Below, one piece after another: positions 1-8,955 of a stretch of 64,000 bases of DNA. The stretch's first letter is position 1; each line of letters begins with the position of its first letter. The stretch is from Bacteroidales bacterium (GTDB taxonomy: Bacteria; Bacteroidota; Bacteroidia; Bacteroidales; Tenuifilaceae): assembly GCA_013141385.1 (NCBI GenBank), contig JABFRB010000018.1:1-64000 (forward strand), read 5' to 3'. Under the pieces are notes generated by a model. That model saw only the letters and a program-made list of their open reading frames with translations. It searched no databases and had not been told where the DNA came from. The position numbers and the translations under genes are program-made.

Positions 1-90
1 TGGTTAGGCTGGTTTGGTATTTTATCATCGCTTGTTCAAATTGGAGTTTGTGCAAGCTCAGGAAAATTGATCGGATTAGCTAATCAATAG
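1..90 (+). CDS. C-terminal end of a membrane protein (partial)
   Basis: The frame is open from the first base of the window and closes at TAG 88-90, giving the last 29 residues of a protein that starts upstream. The tail is hydrophobic and aromatic (WLGWFGILSSLVQ near its beginning), which fits a final transmembrane helix, and it ends with the polar residues LANQ. The family cannot be named from so short a piece. No hairpin followed by a T-run is seen directly after the stop. Confidence 0.5.
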   Translation, partial: WLGWFGILSSLVQIGVCASSGKLIGLANQ

Positions 91-303
91 CCTTATTTCT
101 AGTAAATTAAATTTAAACAGGCTCTTAATATCAATAATCATTATATCACCTATAAACCCGAATTTATTGTTTAAGTTCAAATAAATTTTATTATTCCTTT
201 AAAGTGATATAAATCCTATTTAATTTCTTTTCAAGAACTAATCTTGTAAGGGGTTTAATTCATATAATATAATTGTTTAAACTGATATAAATAAAATGGA
301 ATG

Positions 304-318
304 AGGTGATTCACCTCT
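304..318. terminator. Short palindrome at the end of the DUF3820 gene
   Basis: GAGGTGA-T-TCACCTC forms a 7-base-pair perfect stem overlapping the stop codon of the minus-strand DUF3820 gene. On the minus strand it is followed by ATTCCATTTTATTTAT, which is T-rich but not a clean U-run. It may end transcription or may simply be an inverted repeat; the first is only weakly supported. Confidence 0.3.
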
Positions 319-550
319 TAACTTTTAGGTTTTTTAGTAAGTATTCTAGCCCATTTAGTTTGATTTCATAAAGTGTTGAAAGTAGCATTCCTAGTTTTCC
401 TTTAGGAAACCCTTTGCTGTGCATCCAAACAAGGTAGTACTCAGGAATTTCACACAGTTTGTATCCCTTGTATTTTCCGTAGGGCATTTCCATCGTTACC
501 AAATCAGTTAGGAGTTTTGGGTTGTGGGAGGGTAGAGGAAGATCTTGCAT
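311..550 (-). CDS. DUF3820 family protein
   Basis: This 79-residue cytoplasmic protein matches the DUF3820 pattern: MPYGKYKGYKL near residue 22, then YYLVWMHSKGFPKGKLG, and a closing YEIKLNGLEYLL. The family is small, widespread in Bacteroidota and Proteobacteria, and has no established biochemical role; one relative was reported as a quorum-sensing-regulated virulence factor fold. Length is normal for the family. The gene stands alone, with 220 bases to the partial gene on the left and 452 bases to the right. Its stop overlaps a 15-base perfect palindrome (see the entry at 304-318). Confidence 0.8.
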   Translation of the reverse strand: MQDLPLPSHNPKLLTDLVTMEMPYGKYKGYKLCEIPEYYLVWMHSKGFPKGKLGMLLSTLYEIKLNGLEYLLKNLKVKR

Positions 551-1002
551 AGAAATGGGGAATAATAGATTGTTCGATTTTTATTATGTGTTTTTAATTG
601 AGATAATTCTATAAAGTTTACAGATTTGATAAAGCAGAATTACTGTTCATTTAAGATTTTTTTAAAACGTACATTTTTATTTATCGAAAATTGTCTTTAT
701 GACAAAAATATAATAAAATATGTGCATTCATATTTCTGTGTAAATGTTTATGCTATTGGGAATATAAATAATAACATTCCCCTACACAGAAAGTAAGCAG
801 AACAATATATGGTATAATATCACACAAAAATGTTTTACAATATTATTAAGAATAGCAGGAACAATAATTTTCAGGACAATAATCGTTATGAAAATACAAA
901 AGAAATAGTCAATAATTCTAATTGTAAAGTAGTTTATTATAAACTGGTATTTAGCAAACTAACCACAACTTCGGATAAAATCAAATATAAGAAATCCTTT
1001 TC
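551..1002. other. Gene-free AT-rich interval
   Basis: These 452 bases hold no convincing open reading frame on either strand, no tRNA-like fold and no long inverted repeat. The composition is very AT-rich (runs such as TTTATTTATCG and AATATAAATAATAA). It must contain the promoter of the deacetylase-like gene on the right and probably of the DUF3820 gene on the left, but I could not find a matched TTG/TAnnTTTG pair. Confidence 0.5.
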
Positions 1003-2352
1003 TTGAATTTTCCTGTTAATAATATAGTTTACATTTTGTTATACTTTCCAATTATCGTATATTTATATATAAAACTACTTTGTCCAAAAAAACTGATTAT
1101 GTTAGTTGTAATTTTATTGATTCTCTTTTCGGAATTAACAATAATATTTTGCAGTGAATTCAATAAAAATAATAAAATTGAATTATTAAATCTTTTATAT
1201 AATAAGCAGAAACAGGATCCATCAATTAAATGTTTGATAAATATTAACTATGCAGATACTATTCAAAATAAGTATATTAATACACCCTATGATACAAATT
1301 TCACGTATGGAAAATATATTGATTTTTTCGTTTCTATTAGCGATACGAATAAATACATTGTTTTACCATTAAATGAATTTAGGAATACGTTTAACCCCCA
1401 AAAAATTGTTATAGGTTTAAGACATGACATTGATTTAGACCTAAATAAGGCATATCAGTTGTCAATCGTAGAGAATAATATTGGAGTTAGATCTTCATAT
1501 TTTGTTTTACATGCGGCAAACTATTATTTGGCTAAACCAAATAGAATGTCTACTCATAATAAGAAAATCATTTTCCCCCTAATGGTAATGCAGGACAAGT
1601 ATAACCATGAAATAGGATGGCATAACGATTTAATAACTCTACAATTGATCTATAAGATAGACCCAATAAATTATTTATATCAAGAACTTGATTGGTTGAG
1701 AAAAAATGGACTTTTAATTTATGGAACTTCTTCACATGGTTCCAAATATTGCTGCACCTATAAATTTTTAAATTTATATTTTTGGAAAGATTTTAAAAAT
1801 TACAATAATCCTGCATTTAATTATTATGATAAGGTGATTGTAAACGGGGAGTCAATTTGTTTCAAAAAAGCTTTGTTAAAAGATTTTAATCTTGATTATG
1901 AAGCATATTTTCTAAGTTTCAATAAGTATTATTCGGATGCATCATTTATTAATGGACAAAGGTGGCATATTGGGAAATTAAACTTAAACATGCTAAAACC
2001 TGGTGATAGGATACAAATACTTATGCATCCTTGCTACTATTATGCAAAAGGCTCAAATTTATCCGAAATTACCTCATTTAATGTATTCAGTCAAAAGAAA
2101 TCAATTATTAATTCTGTGAATTCAACCATTACTATAAAAGTGCCTTATGGAACTAATTTGAGTTCTCTTCATGCAAATTTCATAGTATCAAAAAAAGCAA
2201 ATGCTTGGATTGGCAATAGAAAACAAGTTTCGGGTTTAGAACCAATCAATTTCTCACAACCAGTAGTATTGAAAATTGTTGCAGAGAATGGACTTTCTTC
2301 GAAAAAATGGACAATTATAGTAACGCAAGAGTCTAAACCTTTAGTTCAATAA
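1003..2352 (+). CDS. Membrane-anchored polysaccharide-deacetylase-like protein
   Basis: The protein begins with one or two hydrophobic segments (roughly residues 5-50), so it is probably anchored in the inner membrane and faces outward. The central part carries a NodB-type signature: GLRHDIDLDLNKA (the metal-binding His-Asp pair), then SSYFVLHAA and EIGWHND, as in polysaccharide deacetylase relatives that begin with RHD-I/V-D. The last 75 residues (ITIKVPYGT through WTIIVTQ) form a beta-sandwich of the kind seen as DUF5018-type modules in Bacteroidota surface proteins. No ATG lies in frame between the upstream stop (952-954) and the TTG at 1003; an ATG at 1099 is the alternative start and would remove the first hydrophobic stretch. 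Substrate is unknown; glycan modification is an inference from the fold. Confidence 0.65.
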   Translation: MNFPVNNIVYILLYFPIIVYLYIKLLCPKKLIMLVVILLILFSELTIIFCSEFNKNNKIELLNLLYNKQKQDPSIKCLININYADTIQNKYINTPYDTNFTYGKYIDFFVSISDTNKYIVLPLNEFRNTFNPQKIVIGLRHDIDLDLNKAYQLSIVENNIGVRSSYFVLHAANYYLAKPNRMSTHNKKIIFPLMVMQDKYNHEIGWHNDLITLQLIYKIDPINYLYQELDWLRKNGLLIYGTSSHGSKYCCTYKFLNLYFWKDFKNYNNPAFNYYDKVIVNGESICFKKALLKDFNLDYEAYFLSFNKYYSDASFINGQRWHIGKLNLNMLKPGDRIQILMHPCYYYAKGSNLSEITSFNVFSQKKSIINSVNSTITIKVPYGTNLSSLHANFIVSKKANAWIGNRKQVSGLEPINFSQPVVLKIVAENGLSSKKWTIIVTQESKPLVQ

Positions 2353-2394
2353 CCTCACTTACCTGATGATATTCTTGGAAGAAATACACTTCAT

Positions 2395-3228
2395 CTAGCT
2401 AAAATAACCACTTATGTAGTCCTTTGTTAATTGCTTTTGAGGATGGTTAAAGATTTGTTCGGTTGTTCCAAATTCAATTAATTTGCCCAAATACATGAAT
2501 GCAATATAATCGGCAATCCTTTTGGCCTGACGAAGTGTGTGAGTGACCAGAATTATAGTATAATCTTTTTTAAGTGTAACAAAGAGTTCTTCAATTTTCT
2601 TGGTAGAAATTGGATCAAGTGCAGATGTTGCCTCATCACCCAGAATTATTTCAGGTTCAACTGCCAATCCTCGTGCAAGACATAAGCGTTGCTGTTGTCC
2701 AATTGATAGTTGATTAGCAGGAGTCTTTAAACGATCCTTTACTTCTTCCCACAAACCAACCTCAGTAAGATAATGCTTTGTATTGGCATATAGTTTTCTT
2801 CGTTGCCATGCACCATGTAGTTTTGGGCCATAGGTAACATTATCATAAATTGACATTGGAAGAGGGCAAGGTCGTTGTGCAAGCAGTCCCATTTTCTTGC
2901 GAATGGCTATTACTTGAATATTTTCACCATAAATATTCTCATCATCAACAAAAATTTTACCTGTAATTTTTACTTTGGGAGAATCATCGTGCATGCGGTT
3001 AAACGAGCGAAGAAGGGTTGTTTTCCCACATCCTGACGGACCAATAATACAGGTTATTTTTTTTGATGGGATATTTAGATTTATATCTTTAAGGATATGA
3101 TTATCCCCAATGCTTAAGTTAAGATTAGTTACTCTAATATGAGGGTCAACCACATAACTATCCAGAGTACTATCCGCGATGACATTCTCGTCTTTATCCT
3201 CAATCTGTAGTGAATTTATTGATTGCAT
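2395..3228 (-). CDS. pstB: Phosphate ABC transporter ATP-binding protein PstB
   Basis: PstB is the cytoplasmic ATPase that drives high-affinity phosphate import through PstC-PstA. The 277-residue protein has a Walker A GPSGCGKTT near residue 63, the PstB-typical LLRSFNRMHD just after it, the ABC signature LSIGQQQRLCLARGLA, Walker B IILGDEATSALDP and the switch His in LVTHTLRQA. The Walker B region has Ala where most PstB have Pro (DEATSALD), a minor variation. About 25 extra residues precede the family core. It is the last gene of the operon, three bases after pstA. No phoU follows, although phoU often closes pst operons. Confidence 0.95.
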   Translation of the reverse strand: MQSINSLQIEDKDENVIADSTLDSYVVDPHIRVTNLNLSIGDNHILKDINLNIPSKKITCIIGPSGCGKTTLLRSFNRMHDDSPKVKITGKIFVDDENIYGENIQVIAIRKKMGLLAQRPCPLPMSIYDNVTYGPKLHGAWQRRKLYANTKHYLTEVGLWEEVKDRLKTPANQLSIGQQQRLCLARGLAVEPEIILGDEATSALDPISTKKIEELFVTLKKDYTIILVTHTLRQAKRIADYIAFMYLGKLIEFGTTEQIFNHPQKQLTKDYISGYFS

Positions 3229-3230
3229 GT

Positions 3231-4070
3231 TTAAATTTTATTTTTTGAAAGTTTCCTTGAAAAATATCTTGCCGATAAACTAAGAACTAGTATTATAATT
3301 GTCAAAATTAACGCAGCAGCGTAAGCTCTATTCTGCACTTCCTCGGAAGGACTACCTAATTGAAAGAAGATTGCTAGAGGAAGTGTAGCTGCAGGGTGGC
3401 TTAGTGAAGTAGGAATATTATCGGTATAACCAGCTGTGAAAAGCACTGTTGCTGCATCACCAATACCCCGTCCAATTGCAAGCAGAACAGCAGTGGTTAT
3501 GCCAGGCAATAATTGACGAATGATTACTTTTATCACTTCGTATTTTGTGGCACCCAATGATAGAGATGCCTCCGTAAGTTCTTTTGGAACAAGCCGAGCA
3601 ACCTCATCTAATGAACGCATAATGATGGGAGTTATAAGCATGCCAACAACAACAATTCCACCGAAGAGTGAGGCTTTAAGTCCAAAATAGATCATCACGG
3701 CAAAACCAAATGCCCCATAAACAATTGAAGGTATTCCAAAGAGAATATCAAATGAAAACCTGACGGTATCAGCAAAGAAAGATCTTTTGGGTAAATAAAA
3801 ATTAATATACATTGTTACAGGTATACTTAGAACTAGAGCTAAGAGAACAGCACCTATAACTATATAAAAAGATCCTAAAATAGCATTCAAAATTCCGCCT
3901 TCCTTACCTAGGTAAAAACCTCCTCCAGGGAGCTTACTAACCATTTCCCACGAAAGAGAAGGTAGTCCCTTTGAAACAATTGTATATAGTATAAAACCTA
4001 AAATGCTTATAATTGCGAAAGCTGATAAAAGCATTAATGATTTAAATATTTTCTCCTCTAGTAGTTTCAT
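3231..4070 (-). CDS. pstA: Phosphate ABC transporter permease PstA
   Basis: PstA forms half of the inner-membrane channel for phosphate. The protein of 279 residues has six hydrophobic segments and the permease coupling loop EASLSLGATKYEVIKVI near residue 165, which docks onto PstB. The motif IPSIVYGAFGF around residue 115 is typical of PstA/PstC. The start codon overlaps the end of pstC by four bases (ATGA-type overlap), which implies translational coupling, and pstB follows three bases later. Confidence 0.95.
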   Translation of the reverse strand: MKLLEEKIFKSLMLLSAFAIISILGFILYTIVSKGLPSLSWEMVSKLPGGGFYLGKEGGILNAILGSFYIVIGAVLLALVLSIPVTMYINFYLPKRSFFADTVRFSFDILFGIPSIVYGAFGFAVMIYFGLKASLFGGIVVVGMLITPIIMRSLDEVARLVPKELTEASLSLGATKYEVIKVIIRQLLPGITTAVLLAIGRGIGDAATVLFTAGYTDNIPTSLSHPAATLPLAIFFQLGSPSEEVQNRAYAAALILTIIILVLSLSARYFSRKLSKNKI

Positions 4071-4963
4071 GCTTGATACCTCCTTTCGATCCGATTAAGT
4101 ATTAATCTCGAAATTGCATTAAAAAAAACAATAATAATGAATAGTAGAAATGCAGCCATCATCAAGGCAGATTCATAGCTAGGAATAGATAGCATCTCAC
4201 CATAATTGTTAGCAATTAATGCCGGAAGAGGGTAACAAGCATCGAATATTGATGATGGAATTATTGGTATGTTACCGCAAACCATTAGCACAGCAATGGT
4301 TTCGCCGAATGCACGAGATATTGATAAGGCAATGGCTGCAACGATTCCAGGCATAGATTTTCGAATTACAATCTTTTTTACTGTTTGCCATTTTGTTGCC
4401 CCTAGTGATAATGATGCCTCTCGCATTTCATTGGGTATTGCGCTGAATACTTCGCAGAAAATACTTATTAAAAGAGGGATTATCATTACCGAAAGCACAA
4501 TTCCTCCAGCTAATACGCTATAACCAGTTGAAAACTCAACAAAATGAGGTGCAATTTTTTCGGATATAAATGGAACAATAGTTAATGTACCCCACACTCC
4601 ATATATAACAGGTGGGATTCCAGACAATAAATCAACGATTGGGGAGAAAAAATTATTTACCTTTTTTGAAGCGTATTCTATAAGATAGATACTTGTAAGC
4701 AATGAAAAGGGGAGAGCAATTACAATTGCTATGAAAGTTACATGTAAAGTACTAATAATGTATGGTAGAAATCCAAATTCTCCCTTGAAGGGTTTCCAGT
4801 TAGCTGAAGTTAATAAAACCCAAATATTTTTTTCTTTAAGAATGGGTAAAGACATGTAAAACAGACCACTTCCAATAAGAAGTAGGAAGAAAAGGGAGAA
4901 AATTGTAATGCCCAGCATGGTTAGCCGGGCTGTTTTATCTTTGAATAATCGAAATCGAATCAT
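4067..4963 (-). CDS. pstC: Phosphate ABC transporter permease PstC
   Basis: PstC is the second permease subunit. The 298-residue protein has six predicted membrane segments, IPPVIYGVWG near residue 116 and the coupling loop EASLSLGATKWQTVKKI near residue 182, mirrored by PstA. Membrane segment one is a strongly hydrophobic stretch around residues 17-38. It lies one base after pstS and overlaps pstA by four bases, so the four pst genes are read as one message on the minus strand. Confidence 0.95.
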   Translation of the reverse strand: MIRFRLFKDKTARLTMLGITIFSLFFLLLIGSGLFYMSLPILKEKNIWVLLTSANWKPFKGEFGFLPYIISTLHVTFIAIVIALPFSLLTSIYLIEYASKKVNNFFSPIVDLLSGIPPVIYGVWGTLTIVPFISEKIAPHFVEFSTGYSVLAGGIVLSVMIIPLLISIFCEVFSAIPNEMREASLSLGATKWQTVKKIVIRKSMPGIVAAIALSISRAFGETIAVLMVCGNIPIIPSSIFDACYPLPALIANNYGEMLSIPSYESALMMAAFLLFIIIVFFNAISRLILNRIERRYQA

Positions 4964-4964
4964 A

Positions 4965-5903
4965 TCAATCTAACTTTTTCATCTCTGTATTTAGTTTATC
5001 CTTTGGCAGTTCTATGTAACCTGCCTCGTGTACAAATTTTTGCCCTTCGGTTAATACCCAATTAATGAACTCTACAACTTCTTTTTTGTGTGGTTTGCCT
5101 TTTGTTACGAAATACAATTCCCTTGCTGGGGGTGAAGGGTATTTCCCTGACGATATTGCTACTATTAGGTCATTTATTGAATCGTAAAAATTTTCATCGG
5201 CATCAATTTTACCATTATTATTTAAATCGATAGGCAAAATTCTTATCCCAGGTATTTGCTTTTTGGTTTTTGCATCGTAGGCGTAACCAATATTATTAAA
5301 ACCAATTCCAAGTGGATCTCTTTTAACCGCTTGTGCTAGCCCTGGATCACCAAATACACCAACACCTAAAAGATCTTCTTGTTTCTTACCCATATATTTA
5401 GCCCACATCTCAGCAGCCCCACACGCATCGGAGCGGGAATAAATATGAATTGGTGTTTTTGATTTTATCCCAAAAGCTTCAGCCCATGTTTTATATTTAC
5501 CAGAAACCCAGATGTTAAAGGCAACATCTTTTTTTATTCCTTTAGAAAGTAATTCTTTTAAAAGCGGATTGTTTGCGCAAATAACAGGCACAACAGCATC
5601 TTTTGTAACTGAAATTGCAAAGGCTCCTTTGTTGAATTCTTCGGGATATATTTCGCGAGAAACCATGCCGATATCAACCATTTCGCTTAAAGCGTCGGCA
5701 ATACCTTTACCAGCACCACCGGCAGATATATCAACTCGAACATTAGGATGAGTTTTTTTAAACTCATCCACCCATTTTACTGTCATTGGGTAAAGGGCAA
5801 ATGCACCAGAAATGCTTATTTCACCCTCCATGTTATTTTGAGCATTTACTTTTATAACTATAAGTAAACTGCAAATCATGAATAATAAACTTCTCTTTTT
5901 CAT
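4965..5903 (-). CDS. pstS: Periplasmic phosphate-binding protein PstS
   Basis: PstS captures phosphate in the periplasm and delivers it to PstCA. The 312-residue protein starts with a Sec signal peptide (KKRSLLFMICSLLIVIKVNAQ, cleavage after about residue 21) and continues with the PBP-like fold: ISGAFALYPMTVKW, the glycine-rich SAGGAGKGIADA, IYSRSDACGAAEMWA and GIGFNNIGYAY. These resemble the phosphate-contact loops of PstS and related proteins (PBP_like_2). It is the second gene of the operon, twelve bases after the porin gene. Confidence 0.9.
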   Translation of the reverse strand: MKKRSLLFMICSLLIVIKVNAQNNMEGEISISGAFALYPMTVKWVDEFKKTHPNVRVDISAGGAGKGIADALSEMVDIGMVSREIYPEEFNKGAFAISVTKDAVVPVICANNPLLKELLSKGIKKDVAFNIWVSGKYKTWAEAFGIKSKTPIHIYSRSDACGAAEMWAKYMGKKQEDLLGVGVFGDPGLAQAVKRDPLGIGFNNIGYAYDAKTKKQIPGIRILPIDLNNNGKIDADENFYDSINDLIVAISSGKYPSPPARELYFVTKGKPHKKEVVEFINWVLTEGQKFVHEAGYIELPKDKLNTEMKKLD

Positions 5904-5915
5904 ATCTTTAATTAT

Positions 5916-7028
5916 TTAAAACCCAATTTGATATTGAATTACTCCCATATTATTATTAACGCTTGATCCCTGTTCTTCACGGAGAGTATACCCTATTTGA
6001 ACTTTAGACCAATTGTTAAATGCATAGTTTACAACAATTGTATAATTAGTATAAATATCATTATCATTAGATGCATTCGGATCATAAGTATCATATTTTA
6101 GAAGAAGTTGCAATTTCTGTGGGATAATATAATACCCAGACTGAACATACCAGCCTTTGCGAATAATATCGCTATCATAACCTTGAATATATTCACTGCG
6201 TAAAGAAAGCTGTTTTAATTCATATTTTAACTCAACACCCCATCTATTACGTTTATGATTTGAAGAAGGTGCTCCAAAAACATCAACTCCAGTATAAAAT
6301 GAGCAACCAAGATCTAACCCTTTTATAGGATGAACAACAGATCGTCCTGCAATTGATTTGTTTTCATTTTTATCGCTAATATTAATGCCTGAACCATTGA
6401 AAATGCCTAATGAGTAATCAATTAAAGAACGATTGTTGATTTTTAAAAAGTTTCCGAATACTTGGACGCCAATATCCCTACCATTTTGATTGCCTATTAC
6501 ATCCTTGCCTCTTGCAACAAGAGCCTCTACAACTTGCGAGCGATCAATCATCTCTAATTTATTTGAAGAGGCTAAGTTTTCCATGGAGAAGGGAATCTTA
6601 AACTGACCAATAGTTAGATTAACGTAGTCAGCAATTTTACATTCACCATACGCATCGATTAGTTTAGGTGTACCAGCCAAATCCGCTTGAAATCGTATAT
6701 TCCAATATGGAGAAATTGAGCCCTTTAGGTCAATTCGAGCACGACGAATATCGAAACCATCAATTTTACCCATTTCATCAAGATTTTGATATCGAACTTG
6801 GGCATAACCTGAAAGTTGAACTTGTTTAGATGCATTAACTAAAAAAGATTTTTTGTTAGCATCTGTTTCTTGTTGTTTTATTGCGGCTTCTGCTCTTAAA
6901 GAATCAGCTTGCTCCTGTGTGATATTTTTATTAACTATTAGTAAATTTAAGATATCATTCGTAGATTGAGCGTATGATTTTAAAGTAACAACAATTAAAA
7001 TTAGGATTAAAGTAAAAGATTTATTCAT
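5916..7028 (-). CDS. Phosphate-selective porin (OprO/OprP type)
   Basis: This 370-residue outer-membrane protein has a signal peptide ending near Ala-20 (LKSYAQ), a short region with a coiled-coil look (residues 25-55), and then a beta-barrel that begins with QLSGYAQVRYQ and the family sequence GFDIRRARIDLKG. The barrel ends in IQYQIGF, with the expected C-terminal aromatic residue. Members of the Porin_O_P family carry anions such as phosphate across the outer membrane. Its place directly upstream of pstS in one operon is strong support for a role in phosphate uptake. Confidence 0.85.
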   Translation of the reverse strand: MNKSFTLILILIVVTLKSYAQSTNDILNLLIVNKNITQEQADSLRAEAAIKQQETDANKKSFLVNASKQVQLSGYAQVRYQNLDEMGKIDGFDIRRARIDLKGSISPYWNIRFQADLAGTPKLIDAYGECKIADYVNLTIGQFKIPFSMENLASSNKLEMIDRSQVVEALVARGKDVIGNQNGRDIGVQVFGNFLKINNRSLIDYSLGIFNGSGINISDKNENKSIAGRSVVHPIKGLDLGCSFYTGVDVFGAPSSNHKRNRWGVELKYELKQLSLRSEYIQGYDSDIIRKGWYVQSGYYIIPQKLQLLLKYDTYDPNASNDNDIYTNYTIVVNYAFNNWSKVQIGYTLREEQGSSVNNNMGVIQYQIGF

Positions 7029-7179
7029 AAATAATTAAAATTAGATAAATATAATGTTCTAAAGCAACTCATTATGCGGTATTTATGACGTAATAATAGC
7101 CATTTTTTAAAAAATTTAACTCGAAAAAATCGATTGAGTATTTTTTACAAACATATACATTATATTCATCGAATTAGTG

Positions 7180-7187
7180 TACATTTG
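7180..7187 (+). promoter_or_regulatory. Putative -7 box for the FNR-like/Rrf2 pair
   Basis: TACATTTG matches the Bacteroidota -7 consensus TAnnTTTG and lies about 62 bases before the FNR-like start codon. The matching -33 TTG is not clear (only TTA-like sequence at a short spacing), so the call is tentative. The same 220-base interval must also hold the promoter of the divergent phosphate operon. Confidence 0.35.
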
Positions 7188-7248
7188 TATCGGATAATTA
7201 ATCCTTTAATATTAAATATTTCATATTTAATCATTAATTATTTAAGTA

Positions 7249-7947
7249 ATGATAGAGGATGATTTACATTTATTTGACTGTAATAGTTGTGTATTTAAGA
7301 CCATAAGTTGCCATTACATTGGCAATGATGAGTTTGAGGTTATTAGACGACTCTCTGTTCAACTTCACTTTGAAAAAGGGGAGACCATAGTAAAACAGGG
7401 TAGTAAATCTACGCACTTAATATTTCTTCATAAAGGTATTTTGAAGTTTACGTACCAAAATCAATCTGGAAAAAATTTTATAATGACAGTTGTTGCAGGA
7501 CCTAAACTCTTAGGAGGTGCTAACCTTTTCTTTAAAAACACAAATATTTTTTCACTTGTAGCTATAGAAAAATGCGATATTTGTCTTATTGATGAAAATG
7601 CTTTTAAAAACACTCTTGTAAATCACGGTAATTATTTGCTTACCCTTTTCGAAAAGACAATTGAAATGTTTCAATCCTCAATCTTCAATTTTATTAGCCT
7701 TGCTCATCAGCAGGTTAACGGTAGGATTGCAGATATATTAATTTACCTATCAGAGGAGGTTTACAAAAATCAGGAATATGAGTTTACCCTTTCAAGAAAG
7801 GAAATTGCGGAATTTGCGGCTTGTTCTCATGAAAATGTGATTACAACTCTATCGAGGCTTAATAAGGAAGGTACAATAACTCTTGTAGGAAAGAAAATCA
7901 TAATCAACGATTTAAATAAACTTAAAGAAATAAGTAAACGAGGTTAA
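7249..7947 (+). CDS. Crp/FNR family regulator with FNR-like cysteines
   Basis: The 232-residue protein has an N-terminal cyclic-nucleotide-binding-like beta roll (about residues 30-125) and a C-terminal winged helix containing LSRKEIAEFAACSHENVITTLSRL. Cys-11, Cys-14 and Cys-21 near the N-terminus plus Cys-112 in the beta roll are placed like the four ligands of the FNR [4Fe-4S] cluster (Cys-20, 23, 29 and 122 in E. coli). This suggests oxygen or nitric-oxide sensing; it is an inference from cysteine spacing. The stop codon overlaps the ATG of the next gene by one base (TAATG), so the two regulators are probably cotranslated. Confidence 0.8.
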   Translation: MIEDDLHLFDCNSCVFKTISCHYIGNDEFEVIRRLSVQLHFEKGETIVKQGSKSTHLIFLHKGILKFTYQNQSGKNFIMTVVAGPKLLGGANLFFKNTNIFSLVAIEKCDICLIDENAFKNTLVNHGNYLLTLFEKTIEMFQSSIFNFISLAHQQVNGRIADILIYLSEEVYKNQEYEFTLSRKEIAEFAACSHENVITTLSRLNKEGTITLVGKKIIINDLNKLKEISKRG

Positions 7948-8363
7948 TGCAAATGATATCAAAAAAAACCCAATATGCGATGCTTGCCTTAACCAAGTTG
8001 GCGAAAGAATATGGAAAAGGGCCTATTCCAATTAGCGAAATTGCCACTAGCGAAAGAATACCCCAAAGATTTTTGGAAAATATTCTTCTTGAGATAAAGA
8101 AGATGGGAATTTTGGGAAGCCGATTGGGAAAAGCAGGAGGGTATTACCTTATAAAAAAACCCGAAGAGGTTAGCCTTGGTGATATTGTAAGACAATTTGA
8201 AGGAACCATAGCAATGATATATTGTATTTCTGAAAAAGCATATCAACCCTGCGAGTTTTGTAAGGACGAAAAAAACTGCAAAATCCGTAAAGTTTTTAAA
8301 GAAGTAAGAGATAATACTCTATCGATTCTGCAAAGAAGCACTTTGGATCAACTGATTGATTAG
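7947..8363 (+). CDS. Rrf2 family regulator with iron-sulfur cysteines
   Basis: The 138-residue protein has the Rrf2 winged helix: KTQYAMLALTKLA at the N-terminus, IPQRFLENILLEIKK as the recognition region and GSRLGKAGGYYL as the wing. Cys-93, Cys-102, Cys-105 and Cys-111 lie in the dimerisation region where IscR and NsrR bind their clusters. Its target could be iron-sulfur biogenesis, nitric oxide or general redox control; the sequence does not decide. The start may be the first ATG (7947) or the second two codons later. It is coupled to the FNR-like gene. Confidence 0.85.
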   Translation: MQMISKKTQYAMLALTKLAKEYGKGPIPISEIATSERIPQRFLENILLEIKKMGILGSRLGKAGGYYLIKKPEEVSLGDIVRQFEGTIAMIYCISEKAYQPCEFCKDEKNCKIRKVFKEVRDNTLSILQRSTLDQLID

Positions 8364-8390
8364 ATACATTTTAGTATATTTTTTTAAATT

Positions 8391-8836
8391 TTAGATTTTT
8401 AATCTCTTTAGGTTAATTCCTCGAAGTTCTGCTTCGATAGGAAAAAAATTTTCAAGTAATACTTCGTCAACGCTGCTGTGAAGTAGTTTATTTTTTTAGA
8501 AAAATCGAAGATTAAACGATTGAGGTTAAATAGAGACTTAAAGTATGATATTCGCAAGTTGACGTATTTCCTCATATTTTGCTCAGGATCAGGATTCCTA
8601 TCGATATCTTCTTTAAGTATTTTCAGGAATTCATTCTGTTCTTTTTCTACCACTGCTTTATATAAATGTTCCTTATCTGGAAAGTAGTAGTAAAGAAGCT
8701 CTTTAGACATATTTAATCCGTAGCAACCGAGTGCATAGTTGTCTTCATTAACCCATACAACAAAACGCTTTTGGGCTGCCTCAATAATCAATTTTGTTTT
8801 TTCTTGATTGTTGTTGCTGCCAAAAATTGGTATCAT
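8391..8836 (-). pseudogene. TetR family regulator, frameshifted pseudogene
   Basis: The open frame from 8836 to 8408 encodes 142 residues with TetR features, LIIEAAQKRF and MSKELLYYYFPDKEHLY, but the helix-turn-helix between them is scrambled. In another frame of the same bases the expected sequence appears, LYGLMKTTMHSVATD, so two small compensating deletions (after the KRF codons and at GATTAAAT) shifted the reading frame over about 50 bases. A third shift lies in the T-run at 8491-8497: moving the frame there continues the protein as HSSVDEVLLENFFPIEAELRG and ends at 8391-8393. Three independent lesions argue for a dead gene or for sequencing errors in homopolymers. It lies 119 bases downstream of the Old Yellow Enzyme gene, which it may once have controlled. 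Confidence 0.75.
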
Positions 8837-8955
8837 TTTATAGATTTTCTTTTAAAGTAGAAATAAACAAGAATTGTTCCAGTTGACCAAAACGTTTAAT
8901 AGGTCAAGAATGATGAACTATCAATTACCTCCTAATGTTAAAAGGAATGTAATAT

